From assembly GCA_964570005.1 (NCBI GenBank), contig CAZMWE010000020.1, positions 1-16,946 on the forward strand: DNA of 16,946 nt, read 5' to 3'. Below the pieces are notes generated by a model, which saw only the letters and a program-made list of their open reading frames with translations, was not told where the DNA came from and searched no databases. Of the stretch, positions 5,938 to 13,517 are shown piece by piece. Made by a program: the position numbers and the translations under genes. Numbering within the stretch: the first letter of the stretch is position 1; the number at the start of each line of letters is the position of its first letter. Source of the DNA: JAJZCD01 sp964570005. Its GTDB lineage: Bacteria > Patescibacteriota > Saccharimonadia > Saccharimonadales > UBA4665.

Positions 5938-6885
5938 ATGTTTACGACTCTTATTGTCCAGCCTATCTTTAACCTGCTCGTGCTGGTCTATGCACTACTG
6001 CCAGGCCATAACTTCGGTCTGGCCCTCATTATTTTCACGATTATTATCCGGTTACTGATGTGGCCTATGGTCAAGCGTCAGCTTCGGCAGACCAAGCTTA
6101 TGCGTAAACTGCAGCCTGAGCTTCGACGCATCAAAAAGGCGACAAAGGGCGACCGTCAAAAAGAGCAGCTCATGATCATGGAGCTCTACAAAGAGCATGG
6201 TGTGAGTGTAGCTGGCACACTGCCCACCCTTATCATTCAGTTTGTCGTGCTGATCGGCTTGTACAGTGGTTTGCGGCGCGTTATTAGCAACCCGGAAAAC
6301 CTGGTGAGCTTTGCGTACCCGGCGTTGCAGCACCTGCCCTGGATGAAAGATCTGGCGCACCATCCCCATGATTTCGATAATACCTTCCTGGGTTTTATAA
6401 ATCTGAGCCGGGCCGCCTTAGGGCCAAAAGGCTTTTACTTGCCCGCTTTCCTGCTGGTGCTTGGTAGTGCCGTCACACAGTTCTTAACCAGCCGTCAGCT
6501 GATGCCGGTTGATAAAGATTCGCGCAAGCTGCGTGACATTTTGAAGGCTGCAGGAGAGGGTCAGCAAGCCGACCAAACAGAAGTTAACGCCGCCGTTGGG
6601 CGCAGCACTCAGTTCCTGATCCCTGTCATGGTGTTTATCTTTACGGTTAACCTGCCGGCAGCGCTTAGCCTGTACTGGTTTACGGGCGGTATAGCGGCCT
6701 ATATACAGCAGGCAATTGCCCTGCGTGAAGACGAAGCAGATATGGAAAAGTTAGCTGAAGAAAAGCCGGCACGCGACGTGTCAAAAATTACCGAGGCCGA
6801 GGTGGTGGCGGAACCCGCGTCCCGCAAAACAGCGGCTCACAAAAAATCCTCCAAGAAAAAGAATGCTAAACGCAGGAGAAAATGA
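5938..6885 (+). CDS. yidC: Membrane protein insertase YidC/Oxa1/Alb3 family
   Basis: YidC inserts proteins into the cytoplasmic membrane, alone or with SecYEG. The 315-residue protein is the short monoderm-type form without the large periplasmic domain. Hydrophobic segments lie at about 5-22, 26-44, 94-115, 166-188 and 223-258. R38 in the second segment (IIIRLLMWPM) is the groove arginine typical of the family, and the following charged hairpin (about 45-85) is the cytosolic C1 loop. The C-terminal tail from about 270 ends in a run rich in Lys/Arg (KKSSKKKNAKRRRK), as in YidC forms that bind ribosomes directly. It starts at the ATG of 5938, about 70 nt after a promoter, and its stop overlaps the khpB start. 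No strong Shine-Dalgarno is visible. Confidence 0.95.
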   Translation: MFTTLIVQPIFNLLVLVYALLPGHNFGLALIIFTIIIRLLMWPMVKRQLRQTKLMRKLQPELRRIKKATKGDRQKEQLMIMELYKEHGVSVAGTLPTLIIQFVVLIGLYSGLRRVISNPENLVSFAYPALQHLPWMKDLAHHPHDFDNTFLGFINLSRAALGPKGFYLPAFLLVLGSAVTQFLTSRQLMPVDKDSRKLRDILKAAGEGQQADQTEVNAAVGRSTQFLIPVMVFIFTVNLPAALSLYWFTGGIAAYIQQAIALREDEADMEKLAEEKPARDVSKITEAEVVAEPASRKTAAHKKSSKKKNAKRRRK

Positions 6886-7343
6886 TGGAAGATGCAATTG
6901 CCTACGCCAAACGATATCTGGAGGACTTATTGTCCTTCTTTGGGCTGAATACCGACGTGTATGCCACCAGTGAGGACGGCGAAGTAATTGAGCTGAACAT
7001 CCCGAGCACCCATCTGAACGGCTTTCTGATCGGCCAGCGCGGTGAAACCATGCGGGCGTTGCAGTTTTTGGTCAGTAGTGCGCTCAAGAACCAGAACCAC
7101 GAATACAGTCGGGTGAATATCGATGTGGCTGAATATAAGAAGCAGCGGGCTGAACGCCTCGCTAAAACTGCCGAGGAATGGGTTAAGCAGGTACAGGAAA
7201 CGGGCAAACCCTACGAAGTGCGGCCGATGAATGCAGCTGACCGGCGGGTGATACACCGAGTAGCGGCCGAGGCCGGTCTGTCCAGCGAATCGGTTGGTGA
7301 AGGCCGTGACCGGCACATTGTGCTGAAACAAGCCCAAGCTTAA
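6885..7343 (+). CDS. khpB: RNA-binding KH/R3H protein KhpB (Jag/EloR)
   Basis: KhpB, also called Jag or EloR, is an RNA-binding protein that with KhpA influences cell elongation and envelope synthesis in Gram-positive bacteria. The 152 residues hold a KH domain with its GxxG loop (GQRG at 50-53) and an R3H motif (RRVIH at 120-124). The N-terminal Jag_N domain of many homologues is absent, so this is the short form. Two adjacent ATGs exist. I prefer 6885 because AGGAG (6874-6878) is 6 nt away, while the ATG at 6882 would leave only 3 nt. Either way it overlaps the yidC TGA (6883-6885), so the two are translationally coupled. yidC-khpB is a widely conserved pair. Confidence 0.93.
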   Translation: MEDAIAYAKRYLEDLLSFFGLNTDVYATSEDGEVIELNIPSTHLNGFLIGQRGETMRALQFLVSSALKNQNHEYSRVNIDVAEYKKQRAERLAKTAEEWVKQVQETGKPYEVRPMNAADRRVIHRVAAEAGLSSESVGEGRDRHIVLKQAQA

Positions 7344-7347
7344 ACAT

Positions 7348-8334
7348 ATGTTCAAGGTCAGGCGTCCACGCATTGTTGTCTTGGGTGGTGGTACTGGCAG
7401 TTTTGCGCTAATTCAAGGGATTAAGCAGCTTACGCCCTATCTTACGGCCATTGTGAGTATGAGTGATGATGGCGGTTCCAGCGGAATTTTGCGCGATGAA
7501 CTTGGCGTGCTGCCACCCGGTGATATACGGCAATGCCTAGTGGCGCTCAGTGATTTGCCGGAAGTGCGTGACCTGTTCAGCTATCGGTTCGACAAAGGCC
7601 GATTGCAGGGCCAGTCACTTGGCAACATAATTCTGTCGGGATTAGAGCTGCAATATGGGAACCTTGAAGAGGCCATACGAGTTGCTAGCGAGTTATTACA
7701 TGTCAGGGGTTCGGTGGTGCCAGTTACGCTACAGAAACATACGCTGGTGGCGCAGGACGGTGGAAAGAAGTACGAAGGTGAGCATATTATCGATGGTGCT
7801 CTACCGCTGACTTCAGAGACCAAGCTGTCTCAGAAACCTCGGGCGCACTTGAATCCAATCGCTCGCGACGCTATCCTGCAGGCGGACATGGTGGTAATTG
7901 CTCCGGGCAGCTTGTACACCTCCCTGCTGCCGCTTCTGATAGTTGAGGGCATGCGTGAAGTATTTGATCAGACAAATGCTAAAGTGGTGGCTGTGGCTAA
8001 TCTAGTCAACAAGCCGCTCCAGACCGACCACTGGCATGTGGCGGATTATGTGAAGCGATTCGAGCGCCAGCTGGCCCCTGGTGCTATAGATGTAGTTCTG
8101 TATAATGACCAGCCAATTGCTCACGACTTACTTAAGCGATATGCTGCCGATGGTGAGCTACCCGTAGATATTGCTCCGTTTCGCTTTGCGGAAATAGGTG
8201 CGCACGCAATTGGAGCACGGCTTGTATCGGACGAAATCGTGGCTCAGGAGACGGCAGACACAGCTATCCGGCGCACCTTTATCCGCCACGATGGTGTGGC
8301 AGTCGCAACTCAGTTGCAAAAGCTGTTAGTTTAG
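7348..8334 (+). CDS. yvcK: YvcK/GlmR family (CofD-like) UDP-sugar-binding envelope regulator
   Basis: A Rossmann-like protein of 328 residues. The motifs GGGTGS (13-18), SMSDDGGSSG (37-46) and PPGDIRQ (56-62) are the YvcK/CofD signature. In Bacillus subtilis, YvcK (GlmR) binds UDP-GlcNAc, stimulates GlmS and is needed for cell wall precursor supply during gluconeogenic growth. The CofD branch instead makes coenzyme F420. I favour YvcK because no F420 genes are nearby and the SDDGGSSGxLR form is typical of it. It begins 4 nt after khpB with no clear Shine-Dalgarno, so it is probably translated by coupling in a yidC-khpB-yvcK operon. khpB and yvcK both bear on wall synthesis in Firmicutes, which makes the pairing sensible. 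Elsewhere yvcK more often sits with rapZ and whiA, absent here. Confidence 0.9.
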   Translation: MFKVRRPRIVVLGGGTGSFALIQGIKQLTPYLTAIVSMSDDGGSSGILRDELGVLPPGDIRQCLVALSDLPEVRDLFSYRFDKGRLQGQSLGNIILSGLELQYGNLEEAIRVASELLHVRGSVVPVTLQKHTLVAQDGGKKYEGEHIIDGALPLTSETKLSQKPRAHLNPIARDAILQADMVVIAPGSLYTSLLPLLIVEGMREVFDQTNAKVVAVANLVNKPLQTDHWHVADYVKRFERQLAPGAIDVVLYNDQPIAHDLLKRYAADGELPVDIAPFRFAEIGAHAIGARLVSDEIVAQETADTAIRRTFIRHDGVAVATQLQKLLV

Positions 8335-8349
8335 GACTTAGAAAAGTAT

Positions 8350-8370
8350 CGTAAGTCTGATAAACTTACG
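8350..8370. terminator. Hairpin at the convergent yvcK / glycosyltransferase junction
   Basis: CGTAAGT and ACTTACG form a 7-bp stem around a 7-nt loop. Upstream GACTTA (8335-8340) can instead pair with TAAGTC (8352-8357), a competing fold. The stem contains the stop of the minus-strand glycosyltransferase. There is no T-run on either strand, so termination is uncertain; it is the only candidate in the 31-nt gap. Confidence 0.3.
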
Positions 8371-9463
8371 AGTTCCCAAGTATCTGTTCGTAGACCGCCA
8401 GCGTTTGTTTGGCCATGCGGTCCCAAGAATATTTTGCTGCGTTCCGCTTACCCTTCTCCTTGAGGTCGTCGCGGATAAGCGGGTCATCTACGACCTCACC
8501 AAGTTTAGTGGCCATATCCTGCACGTCCAGTGGGTCAAAATACACGACCGAGTCACCGTAGACTTCCGGCAGGCAGGTGGCGTTGCTGCTGGTGACCGGC
8601 GCGCCGTGGATCTGTGCCTCCAAGCCAGGCAGCCCGAAACCTTCGCTCAAAGAAGGAAAGACATATGCTTTGGTATGTTCGTACAGCCAGCGCAGCTGAG
8701 CGTCTGAGGCGAAGCCGGTGAACACGACATTCGGAATCCCCTTTTCTATAACATATGCTTCGTGCCGCTGATAATTGGCATCGGTTGAGCCGACTAGGAC
8801 CAGATGAAGATCTGGCCGAGTGTTTTGTATCATGGCAAAAGCGTCAATAAGCCTTGTGAGATTTTTGTGCGGCATCGGCCGACCGACGTACATGATGAAC
8901 GGTTTATCGATAACTCCCTTAACAGGTACCGGCTTGTCGCTGATAAAATCTGCCGCCTCCAGCGTGACGGTTATTTTGGCGGGGTTAACGTGCGTGAAAT
9001 CGGCTACGTCTTCTTTGACATACTGTGTCGGCGTGATAATAGCCGATGATTTTCGAGCTGCCCTTTTGTTGACCCATTTGTAAATCTGCTGCTTTACCCA
9101 GAAAACGACCGGGTTTTTGGAGGGGTTTCGGAAGCGGACGGTGATCAGGTCGTGCATGGTTGTGACGACCCGGCCTCGGTACAGAACCGGCTGCTGGACC
9201 ATGCCGAAGTGCACAAGGTCAGGGTGTAAACCCGCAATCTGGCGCTTGAAGGCGAGCTGCTCATCAAGCGTGAATTCTTTAAACGGCGTTTGGACGACGC
9301 TGAAGCGTGGCGCAAGCTTGGTTACGTAATTGCTTCGCCCCGCTTTGGTGAGAACTATGATCTCGTGCTTCGGCTTAAGCTTGTGCAGGTGCTCGATCAG
9401 CTTGTCGATGTAACGGCCGGTGCTCGTACCTGATTCGCGGGCATCGATCACAATCCTGCTCAC
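8366..9463 (-). CDS. GT4-type (GT-B fold) glycosyltransferase
   Basis: A 365-residue retaining glycosyltransferase of the GT4 group, which moves a sugar from a nucleotide-sugar donor, here presumably onto a surface glycan. The C-terminal Rossmann domain has GRPMPHKNL (194-202), with the Arg and Lys that contact the donor diphosphate, and the EX7E motif E274-E282 (SEGFGLPGLEA). The N-terminal acceptor domain begins IVIDARESGTSTGRYIDKL. I place the start at the GTG of 9463. AAGGAG lies 9 nt upstream, and its GTGA overlaps the TGA of the preceding gene by 4 nt, a coupled arrangement. The longer frame from a TTG at 9490 has no ribosome binding site. It is the second gene of a leftward pair with the GT2 enzyme. 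The donor and acceptor sugars cannot be told from sequence. Confidence 0.9.
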   Translation of the reverse strand: MSRIVIDARESGTSTGRYIDKLIEHLHKLKPKHEIIVLTKAGRSNYVTKLAPRFSVVQTPFKEFTLDEQLAFKRQIAGLHPDLVHFGMVQQPVLYRGRVVTTMHDLITVRFRNPSKNPVVFWVKQQIYKWVNKRAARKSSAIITPTQYVKEDVADFTHVNPAKITVTLEAADFISDKPVPVKGVIDKPFIMYVGRPMPHKNLTRLIDAFAMIQNTRPDLHLVLVGSTDANYQRHEAYVIEKGIPNVVFTGFASDAQLRWLYEHTKAYVFPSLSEGFGLPGLEAQIHGAPVTSSNATCLPEVYGDSVVYFDPLDVQDMATKLGEVVDDPLIRDDLKEKGKRNAAKYSWDRMAKQTLAVYEQILGNS

Positions 9464-10485
9464 ACCGTTCTTCTCCTTAGTTTCCACCAAGTCTCCCGAA
9501 GCTGACGCAGCGCGGCGGCGTTTGGCGGCAGGTCATGGACTATCATGCGCCAAATGTAGGCATCGGAGACCGTTTTGCTGTGTTGGATGCGGCGGCGTTC
9601 CGGGATCTTCTTGACTAACAGATACCAGCCCTTACAGGCTCCCTTAAGAGCGGCCCATGTCTGCCCGCGCGTAACTGCCCGGCTGAAAAATAAAGTCTGG
9701 GCAATTGCCAACCGCCAGCCTACGTGCCACAAATATTGCTTCGGTACGTTCTTGAACCAGATAAGTGGCAGATTTTTCATAGTCTGCTGAGTGGTAAAGC
9801 CTTTAATACGTCCGCTTGTCATACCAATCAGGTGGTACACGATGGAGCCGGGCACAAACGCAACTTTCCAGCCGGCCAGCTGCATGCGAAAGCCTAAGTC
9901 CACGTCCTCGTAGTATGCGAAGAAATCCTCGTCCATCAGGCCGACTTGTTTGAGTGTTTTGACGCGGAAGAGGGTTGCCGCGCCGGTAGCGGCAAAAATG
10001 TCCGTCTCTGCATCGTATTTATTCAATGCATATTCACGTCGGCCGCGCGGATACGGCAATCCCCAGTTGGTGTAGTAGTCGCCGGTGCTGTCCAGGCGCT
10101 CCTTATCACTCGTGATTACTTTCGGGGCGGCCGCACCGACTTTAGGATTGGCGTCCAGATAGTCAACGAGCTGCTTGAGCCAGCGTTTATCGGCCGTGGC
10201 ATCGTCGTTAAAGGGGGCGCTGTATTTTGCACCGAGTTCAATGGCTCGCCGGAAGCCAGGATTGACCCCCCCGGCGTAGCCTTTATTCTTTTTGTTGCGA
10301 ATAAGCTCGATATCGGGGTATTTTTGCTGCAGAGCTTCAATTGAGTCGTCCGTGGAGGCATTGTCAACCACAATAATATACGGCTCTAAGCTTTGCTCTT
10401 TGAGAGATTGCACGGCTTCCAGCAGTTCGTCACCGCCGTTCAGGTTAGGAATAACTACAACAGGCTGGTCGGTCGACGTATACAT
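9460..10485 (-). CDS. GT2 family glycosyltransferase (rhamnosyltransferase-like)
   Basis: A 341-residue GT-A fold enzyme. It shows the family start PVVVIPNLNGGDELLEAVQS, the donor-base motif VVDNASTDDS (39-48), NDDA (93-96) in the DxD position and YEDVDLGFR (192-200), which carries the acidic residue near the acceptor. This pattern is common in WbbL/RfbF-like rhamnosyltransferases of O-antigen and cell-wall linkers, but the sugar cannot be fixed here. The last 100 residues are basic and aromatic without clear membrane spans, suggesting peripheral attachment to the inner face of the membrane. The start is the ATG at 10485, with GGAAG just upstream and a perfect TATAAT at 10512-10517. Its TGA overlaps the next glycosyltransferase by 4 nt. 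Confidence 0.9.
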   Translation of the reverse strand: MYTSTDQPVVVIPNLNGGDELLEAVQSLKEQSLEPYIIVVDNASTDDSIEALQQKYPDIELIRNKKNKGYAGGVNPGFRRAIELGAKYSAPFNDDATADKRWLKQLVDYLDANPKVGAAAPKVITSDKERLDSTGDYYTNWGLPYPRGRREYALNKYDAETDIFAATGAATLFRVKTLKQVGLMDEDFFAYYEDVDLGFRMQLAGWKVAFVPGSIVYHLIGMTSGRIKGFTTQQTMKNLPLIWFKNVPKQYLWHVGWRLAIAQTLFFSRAVTRGQTWAALKGACKGWYLLVKKIPERRRIQHSKTVSDAYIWRMIVHDLPPNAAALRQLRETWWKLRRRTV

Positions 10486-10511
10486 ATGCTTCCACTATAA
10501 CGCAGGAGCAG

Positions 10512-10517
10512 ATTATA
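10512..10517 (-). promoter_or_regulatory. -10 element for the leftward glycosyltransferase pair
   Basis: On the minus strand a perfect TATAAT ends 26 nt before the GT2 ATG at 10485, predicting a leader of about 20 nt that contains GGAAG. No canonical -35 is seen; CACTTG/TTGGAG lie at 14-17 nt. It shares the 108-nt intergenic region with the rightward wzm promoter. Confidence 0.55.
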
Positions 10518-10572
10518 GCGTGAATTTTTCGCTCCAAGTGAGTGTAATCCGTTTCGCGGGGAGGTGGTAACT

Positions 10573-10580
10573 GGTATAAT
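10573..10580 (+). promoter_or_regulatory. Extended -10 promoter for the wzm-wzt operon
   Basis: GGTATAAT, within the extended form TGGTATAAT (10572-10580), carries a perfect TATAAT. It ends 13 nt before the wzm ATG (10594) and 10 nt before the alternative GTG (10591). Transcription would begin near 10587, leaving a leader of 4-7 nt with no Shine-Dalgarno. The -35 (TTTCGC) is poor, as is usual for extended -10 promoters. Divergent from the TATAAT at 10512-10517. Confidence 0.6.
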
Positions 10581-10593
10581 AACGTACTAAGTG

Positions 10594-11406
10594 ATGAACC
10601 GGGTACAGGCGATTTTTTCCAAGCAGAACCGCGCACTGCTGGCAGAATTAGTGCGGACTGACTTCAAGTTGCGCTACCAGGGGTCATTTTTGGGATATGC
10701 GTGGTCGTTGCTGCGGCCGCTGATGCTATTCGGTATTCTCTATGTAATATTTGCGCTGGTTATAAAGTCGGGTGATGGTATCCCACACTTCCCTCTATAT
10801 CTGCTGCTTGGCATTGTGCTCTGGACGTTTTTTACTGATATGACCGCCCAGAGCCTCGGTTCTATCGTGGGTCGCGGTGATTTAATACGAAAGATCCGGA
10901 TCCCTCGATGGATGATCGTGTTTAGTAGCAGTATTAGCGCACTCATAAACCTAGGTCTTAACCTGATTGTCGTGGGGGTTGCTATGGCAATCGGCCGCGT
11001 AGGTGTTATGGATACCATAGTCTTCTTTCCACTGCTCCTAGTGGAAATTTACCTGTTTGCGCTCGGTATATCGCTGTTTTTATCGGCGGCTTTTGTAAAG
11101 TTTCGTGACCTAGGTTTTATATGGGAAGTGATACTTCAGCTTGGCTTCTATCTGACGCCGATCTTGTATGCGATGACGCTTATCCCGCATCGCTTTCAAA
11201 AGATACAGCTGCTAAATCCTATGGCACAGGCTATGCAAGATAGCCGGTATGCGCTGGTTTCGCACGACCCTAGGGTTATCACCATTTCCCGGGTCTTTGA
11301 CGATGGCTGGTATCGGCTGATTCCTTTTGTTGTAGTGTTGCTGGTGCTACTTGGCGGACTGGCGTACTTTAAAAGCCAGGCGAACAGCTTTGCGGAGAAC
11401 ATATAG
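10594..11406 (+). CDS. wzm: ABC-2 type polysaccharide export permease (Wzm/TagG-like)
   Basis: The membrane half of an ABC exporter for lipid-linked surface polysaccharide or teichoic-acid-like polymer. The 270-residue protein opens with the cytoplasmic amphipathic stretch LAELVRTDFKLRYQGSFLGY, ending in the SFLGYAWSLLRPL motif typical of Wzm/TagG. About six hydrophobic segments follow (around 35-55, 65-85, 110-135, 145-170, 180-198 and 240-260), with FVKFRDLGFIW and LNPMAQAMQDSRYAL as in the ABC-2 family. The start may be GTG 10591 or ATG 10594. I use the ATG; the transcript should begin only a few nt upstream. wzt follows after 2 nt, so the two halves form one unit. Confidence 0.92.
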   Translation: MNRVQAIFSKQNRALLAELVRTDFKLRYQGSFLGYAWSLLRPLMLFGILYVIFALVIKSGDGIPHFPLYLLLGIVLWTFFTDMTAQSLGSIVGRGDLIRKIRIPRWMIVFSSSISALINLGLNLIVVGVAMAIGRVGVMDTIVFFPLLLVEIYLFALGISLFLSAAFVKFRDLGFIWEVILQLGFYLTPILYAMTLIPHRFQKIQLLNPMAQAMQDSRYALVSHDPRVITISRVFDDGWYRLIPFVVVLLVLLGGLAYFKSQANSFAENI

Positions 11407-11408
11407 CT

Positions 11409-12566
11409 ATGGATGACGTTGCAATCAAAGTTGATCGTGTAAGCAAGACGTTTAAGCTCCCGCATGAAAAACAGACGTCCATAAAAGGGGCGCTCATTAA
11501 CCTCGCTCGAGGGGGTCGTCGTAGTTATGAAAGGCAACAGGTCCTAAAGGACGTTTCTTTTGAAATCAAAAAAGGCGAATTTTTTGGTATCGTGGGGCGA
11601 AATGGCTCGGGTAAGAGCACGTTACTCAAAATGCTCGCGGGCATTTACACGCCGACCAAGGGCAGTATCCAGGTTAATGGTAAGTTGACACCATTCATTG
11701 AATTGGGGGTAGGCTTTAACCCTGAGCTGACCGGGCGCGAAAACGTCTTTTTGAACGGTGCCCTGCTTGGCTTCAGCCGTAAAGAGATGAGCCACATGTA
11801 CCACGACATCGTTGCCTTTGCGGAACTGGAAAAATTTATGGACCAGAAACTCAAAAACTATTCATCCGGCATGCAGGTCCGCCTGGCATTTTCCATAGCC
11901 ATCCGGGTCAACACCGATTTGCTGATTCTCGATGAAGTGTTGGCAGTGGGCGATGAGCGGTTTCAGGATAAGTGTCTGACGGTTTTCGAAGACTTCAAAA
12001 AACGCAAACAAACGATTGTACTGGTTACGCATGACATGAATTCGGTAAAGCGGTTTTGTGACCGGGCAATCGTGGTGGACGAGGGCAACCTGGTGTATAC
12101 GGGTACGCCCCAAGAAGCGGCACAGAAGTATTCCGAGCTGAACTTCCCGCAGGTTTTCGAAGATGAGACCGCTGCGCAGGATGCACAGCACGTCCGGGCA
12201 CGCATCCATCAGGTCAATGGCAAACAAAGCAGTGGCGCATTGCTGAAAAGTGGTGATACTGTTAGACTGCGAGCCAAGTGGGACCACAACCCGGCTGCCC
12301 GGAACGTAGGCGTCGCCGTATTCACCGAATCAGGCCAGTATGTGTTTGGCACCAATACGCTAGTTGATGGCGTTAAAGTTGCCGGTAACGAACTGGACTA
12401 TGAGCTAAAACTTAACCTTGGCGCCGGGAATTACTATGTGCAGGTCGGCGTCTTTGGCGAATCTGACAGCGAAAAGATTTACTTTTCGCATCGGGCGGTC
12501 AGCTTCAAAATTGTGCAGAGCAGTGGCTGGCAGGGCCTGACAAACCTGGAACACGCATGGAAGTGA
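11409..12566 (+). CDS. wzt: ABC exporter ATP-binding protein with C-terminal glycan-binding domain (Wzt-like)
   Basis: The ATPase half of the exporter, 385 residues. The nucleotide-binding domain has Walker A GRNGSGKST (63-71), the signature SSGMQ (152-156), Walker B LLILDE (171-176) and the switch histidine H208 (VTHD). From about 255 a second, beta-rich domain follows (ARIHQVNG, SGDTVRLRAKW, YYVQVGVFGES, VSFKIVQ) ending in LEHAWK, which fits the Wzt C-terminal domain. In E. coli O8/O9a that domain recognises the capped end of the O-antigen before export; simpler TagH/KpsT ATPases lack it. GGAGA lies 11 nt before the ATG. The extra domain suggests that only properly finished chains are exported here, and the next gene encodes a candidate capping enzyme. 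Confidence 0.93.
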   Translation: MDDVAIKVDRVSKTFKLPHEKQTSIKGALINLARGGRRSYERQQVLKDVSFEIKKGEFFGIVGRNGSGKSTLLKMLAGIYTPTKGSIQVNGKLTPFIELGVGFNPELTGRENVFLNGALLGFSRKEMSHMYHDIVAFAELEKFMDQKLKNYSSGMQVRLAFSIAIRVNTDLLILDEVLAVGDERFQDKCLTVFEDFKKRKQTIVLVTHDMNSVKRFCDRAIVVDEGNLVYTGTPQEAAQKYSELNFPQVFEDETAAQDAQHVRARIHQVNGKQSSGALLKSGDTVRLRAKWDHNPAARNVGVAVFTESGQYVFGTNTLVDGVKVAGNELDYELKLNLGAGNYYVQVGVFGESDSEKIYFSHRAVSFKIVQSSGWQGLTNLEHAWK

Positions 12567-12573
12567 GGTAAGT

Positions 12574-13515
12574 ATGTCAAACTATAGCGAAAACCAGATG
12601 ATTAACGATCCAAACCACGTGTGGTCAAAGATCATTGCCTTTATTAAGCCGGGCAGCGAGGTCTTAGACATCGGCTGCAGTTCCGGTAATCTGGGTACGG
12701 TACTCATCGAGCAAAAGCATTGCACAGTCGACGGTGTTGAACCCGAGCCGGAAGATGCCCGGCAGGCCGCCACACACTTGCGGAAAGTCTGGCAGCTTAG
12801 CATTGAAGATCCGGCGGCGGTTAAGCAAATCGGTCGTCAGTATGATGTGTTGGTTTTCGCTGACGTGCTGGAGCATCTGCTTGATCCGGTTAAAACGCTG
12901 CAAGCGGTTAAGGTCTTGGTAAAACCGGGTGGCCAGGTCGTGTTCTCGCTGCCCAACATGGCCCATGTCTCCGTGCGACTCTCGCTGCTGCAAGGGAATT
13001 TCGACTACACCGAAACCGGCCTACTAGACAAGACTCACCTGCATTTTTATGATGTCAATCACGTGAAGGAGATGTTTACGAGTGCCGGCCTGAGTATCGA
13101 AAAGCTGGACGCGTCGTCCTATCAATATCCCAAGCGAGTGTTAGCATCCAAACTGGAAGATTTGGGCTTCAAAGCGCTGGATAAAGGACTTGAGCTACTG
13201 AGCGAACCGGATGCCGCCAGCTTTCAGTATGTCGGCTACGCTGCATACTCCAAACAGCCTGCGGCGGCAGACCTGAAGCCAACGACACCAGTGATACAAA
13301 AAGACATGGAGGGTTTGTTGGACAAAATAAGTGAACGGGATAAAACTATCCAAAAGCTAAACACCGATATGAATGGATTACATACCGAACTCGGTCGCCT
13401 CCAGACCGAACTACAACAGCTAGTTAACTCCAAAACCTTCAGAGCAGCCCAGGCGATCACGAGTCCCTATCGGGCGGCGCACAAGAGTCTAAAAAACGTA
13501 AGACGTAAGGGGTAG
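12574..13515 (+). CDS. SAM-dependent methyltransferase with C-terminal coiled coil
   Basis: A 313-residue class I methyltransferase. The SAM-binding loop is EVLDIGCSSGNLG (29-41), then ADVLEHLLDP (96-105) and KPGGQVVFSLPN (117-128), the usual motif order. LLDKTHLHFY (150-159) is common in sugar or glycan methyltransferases of polysaccharide loci. Residues 245-283 form six regular heptads: a positions M245, I252, I259, M266, L273, L280; d positions L248, R255, L262, L269, L276, L283. A basic tail follows with the phrase SKTFRAAQAITSPYR, like the SxxWRLTxPLR tail seen on many polysaccharide enzymes. GAGG lies before the ATG, 7 nt after wzt. I infer a chain-modifying or capping role; no kinase domain is present. 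Confidence 0.88.
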   Translation: MSNYSENQMINDPNHVWSKIIAFIKPGSEVLDIGCSSGNLGTVLIEQKHCTVDGVEPEPEDARQAATHLRKVWQLSIEDPAAVKQIGRQYDVLVFADVLEHLLDPVKTLQAVKVLVKPGGQVVFSLPNMAHVSVRLSLLQGNFDYTETGLLDKTHLHFYDVNHVKEMFTSAGLSIEKLDASSYQYPKRVLASKLEDLGFKALDKGLELLSEPDAASFQYVGYAAYSKQPAAADLKPTTPVIQKDMEGLLDKISERDKTIQKLNTDMNGLHTELGRLQTELQQLVNSKTFRAAQAITSPYRAAHKSLKNVRRKG

Positions 13516-13517
13516 AC

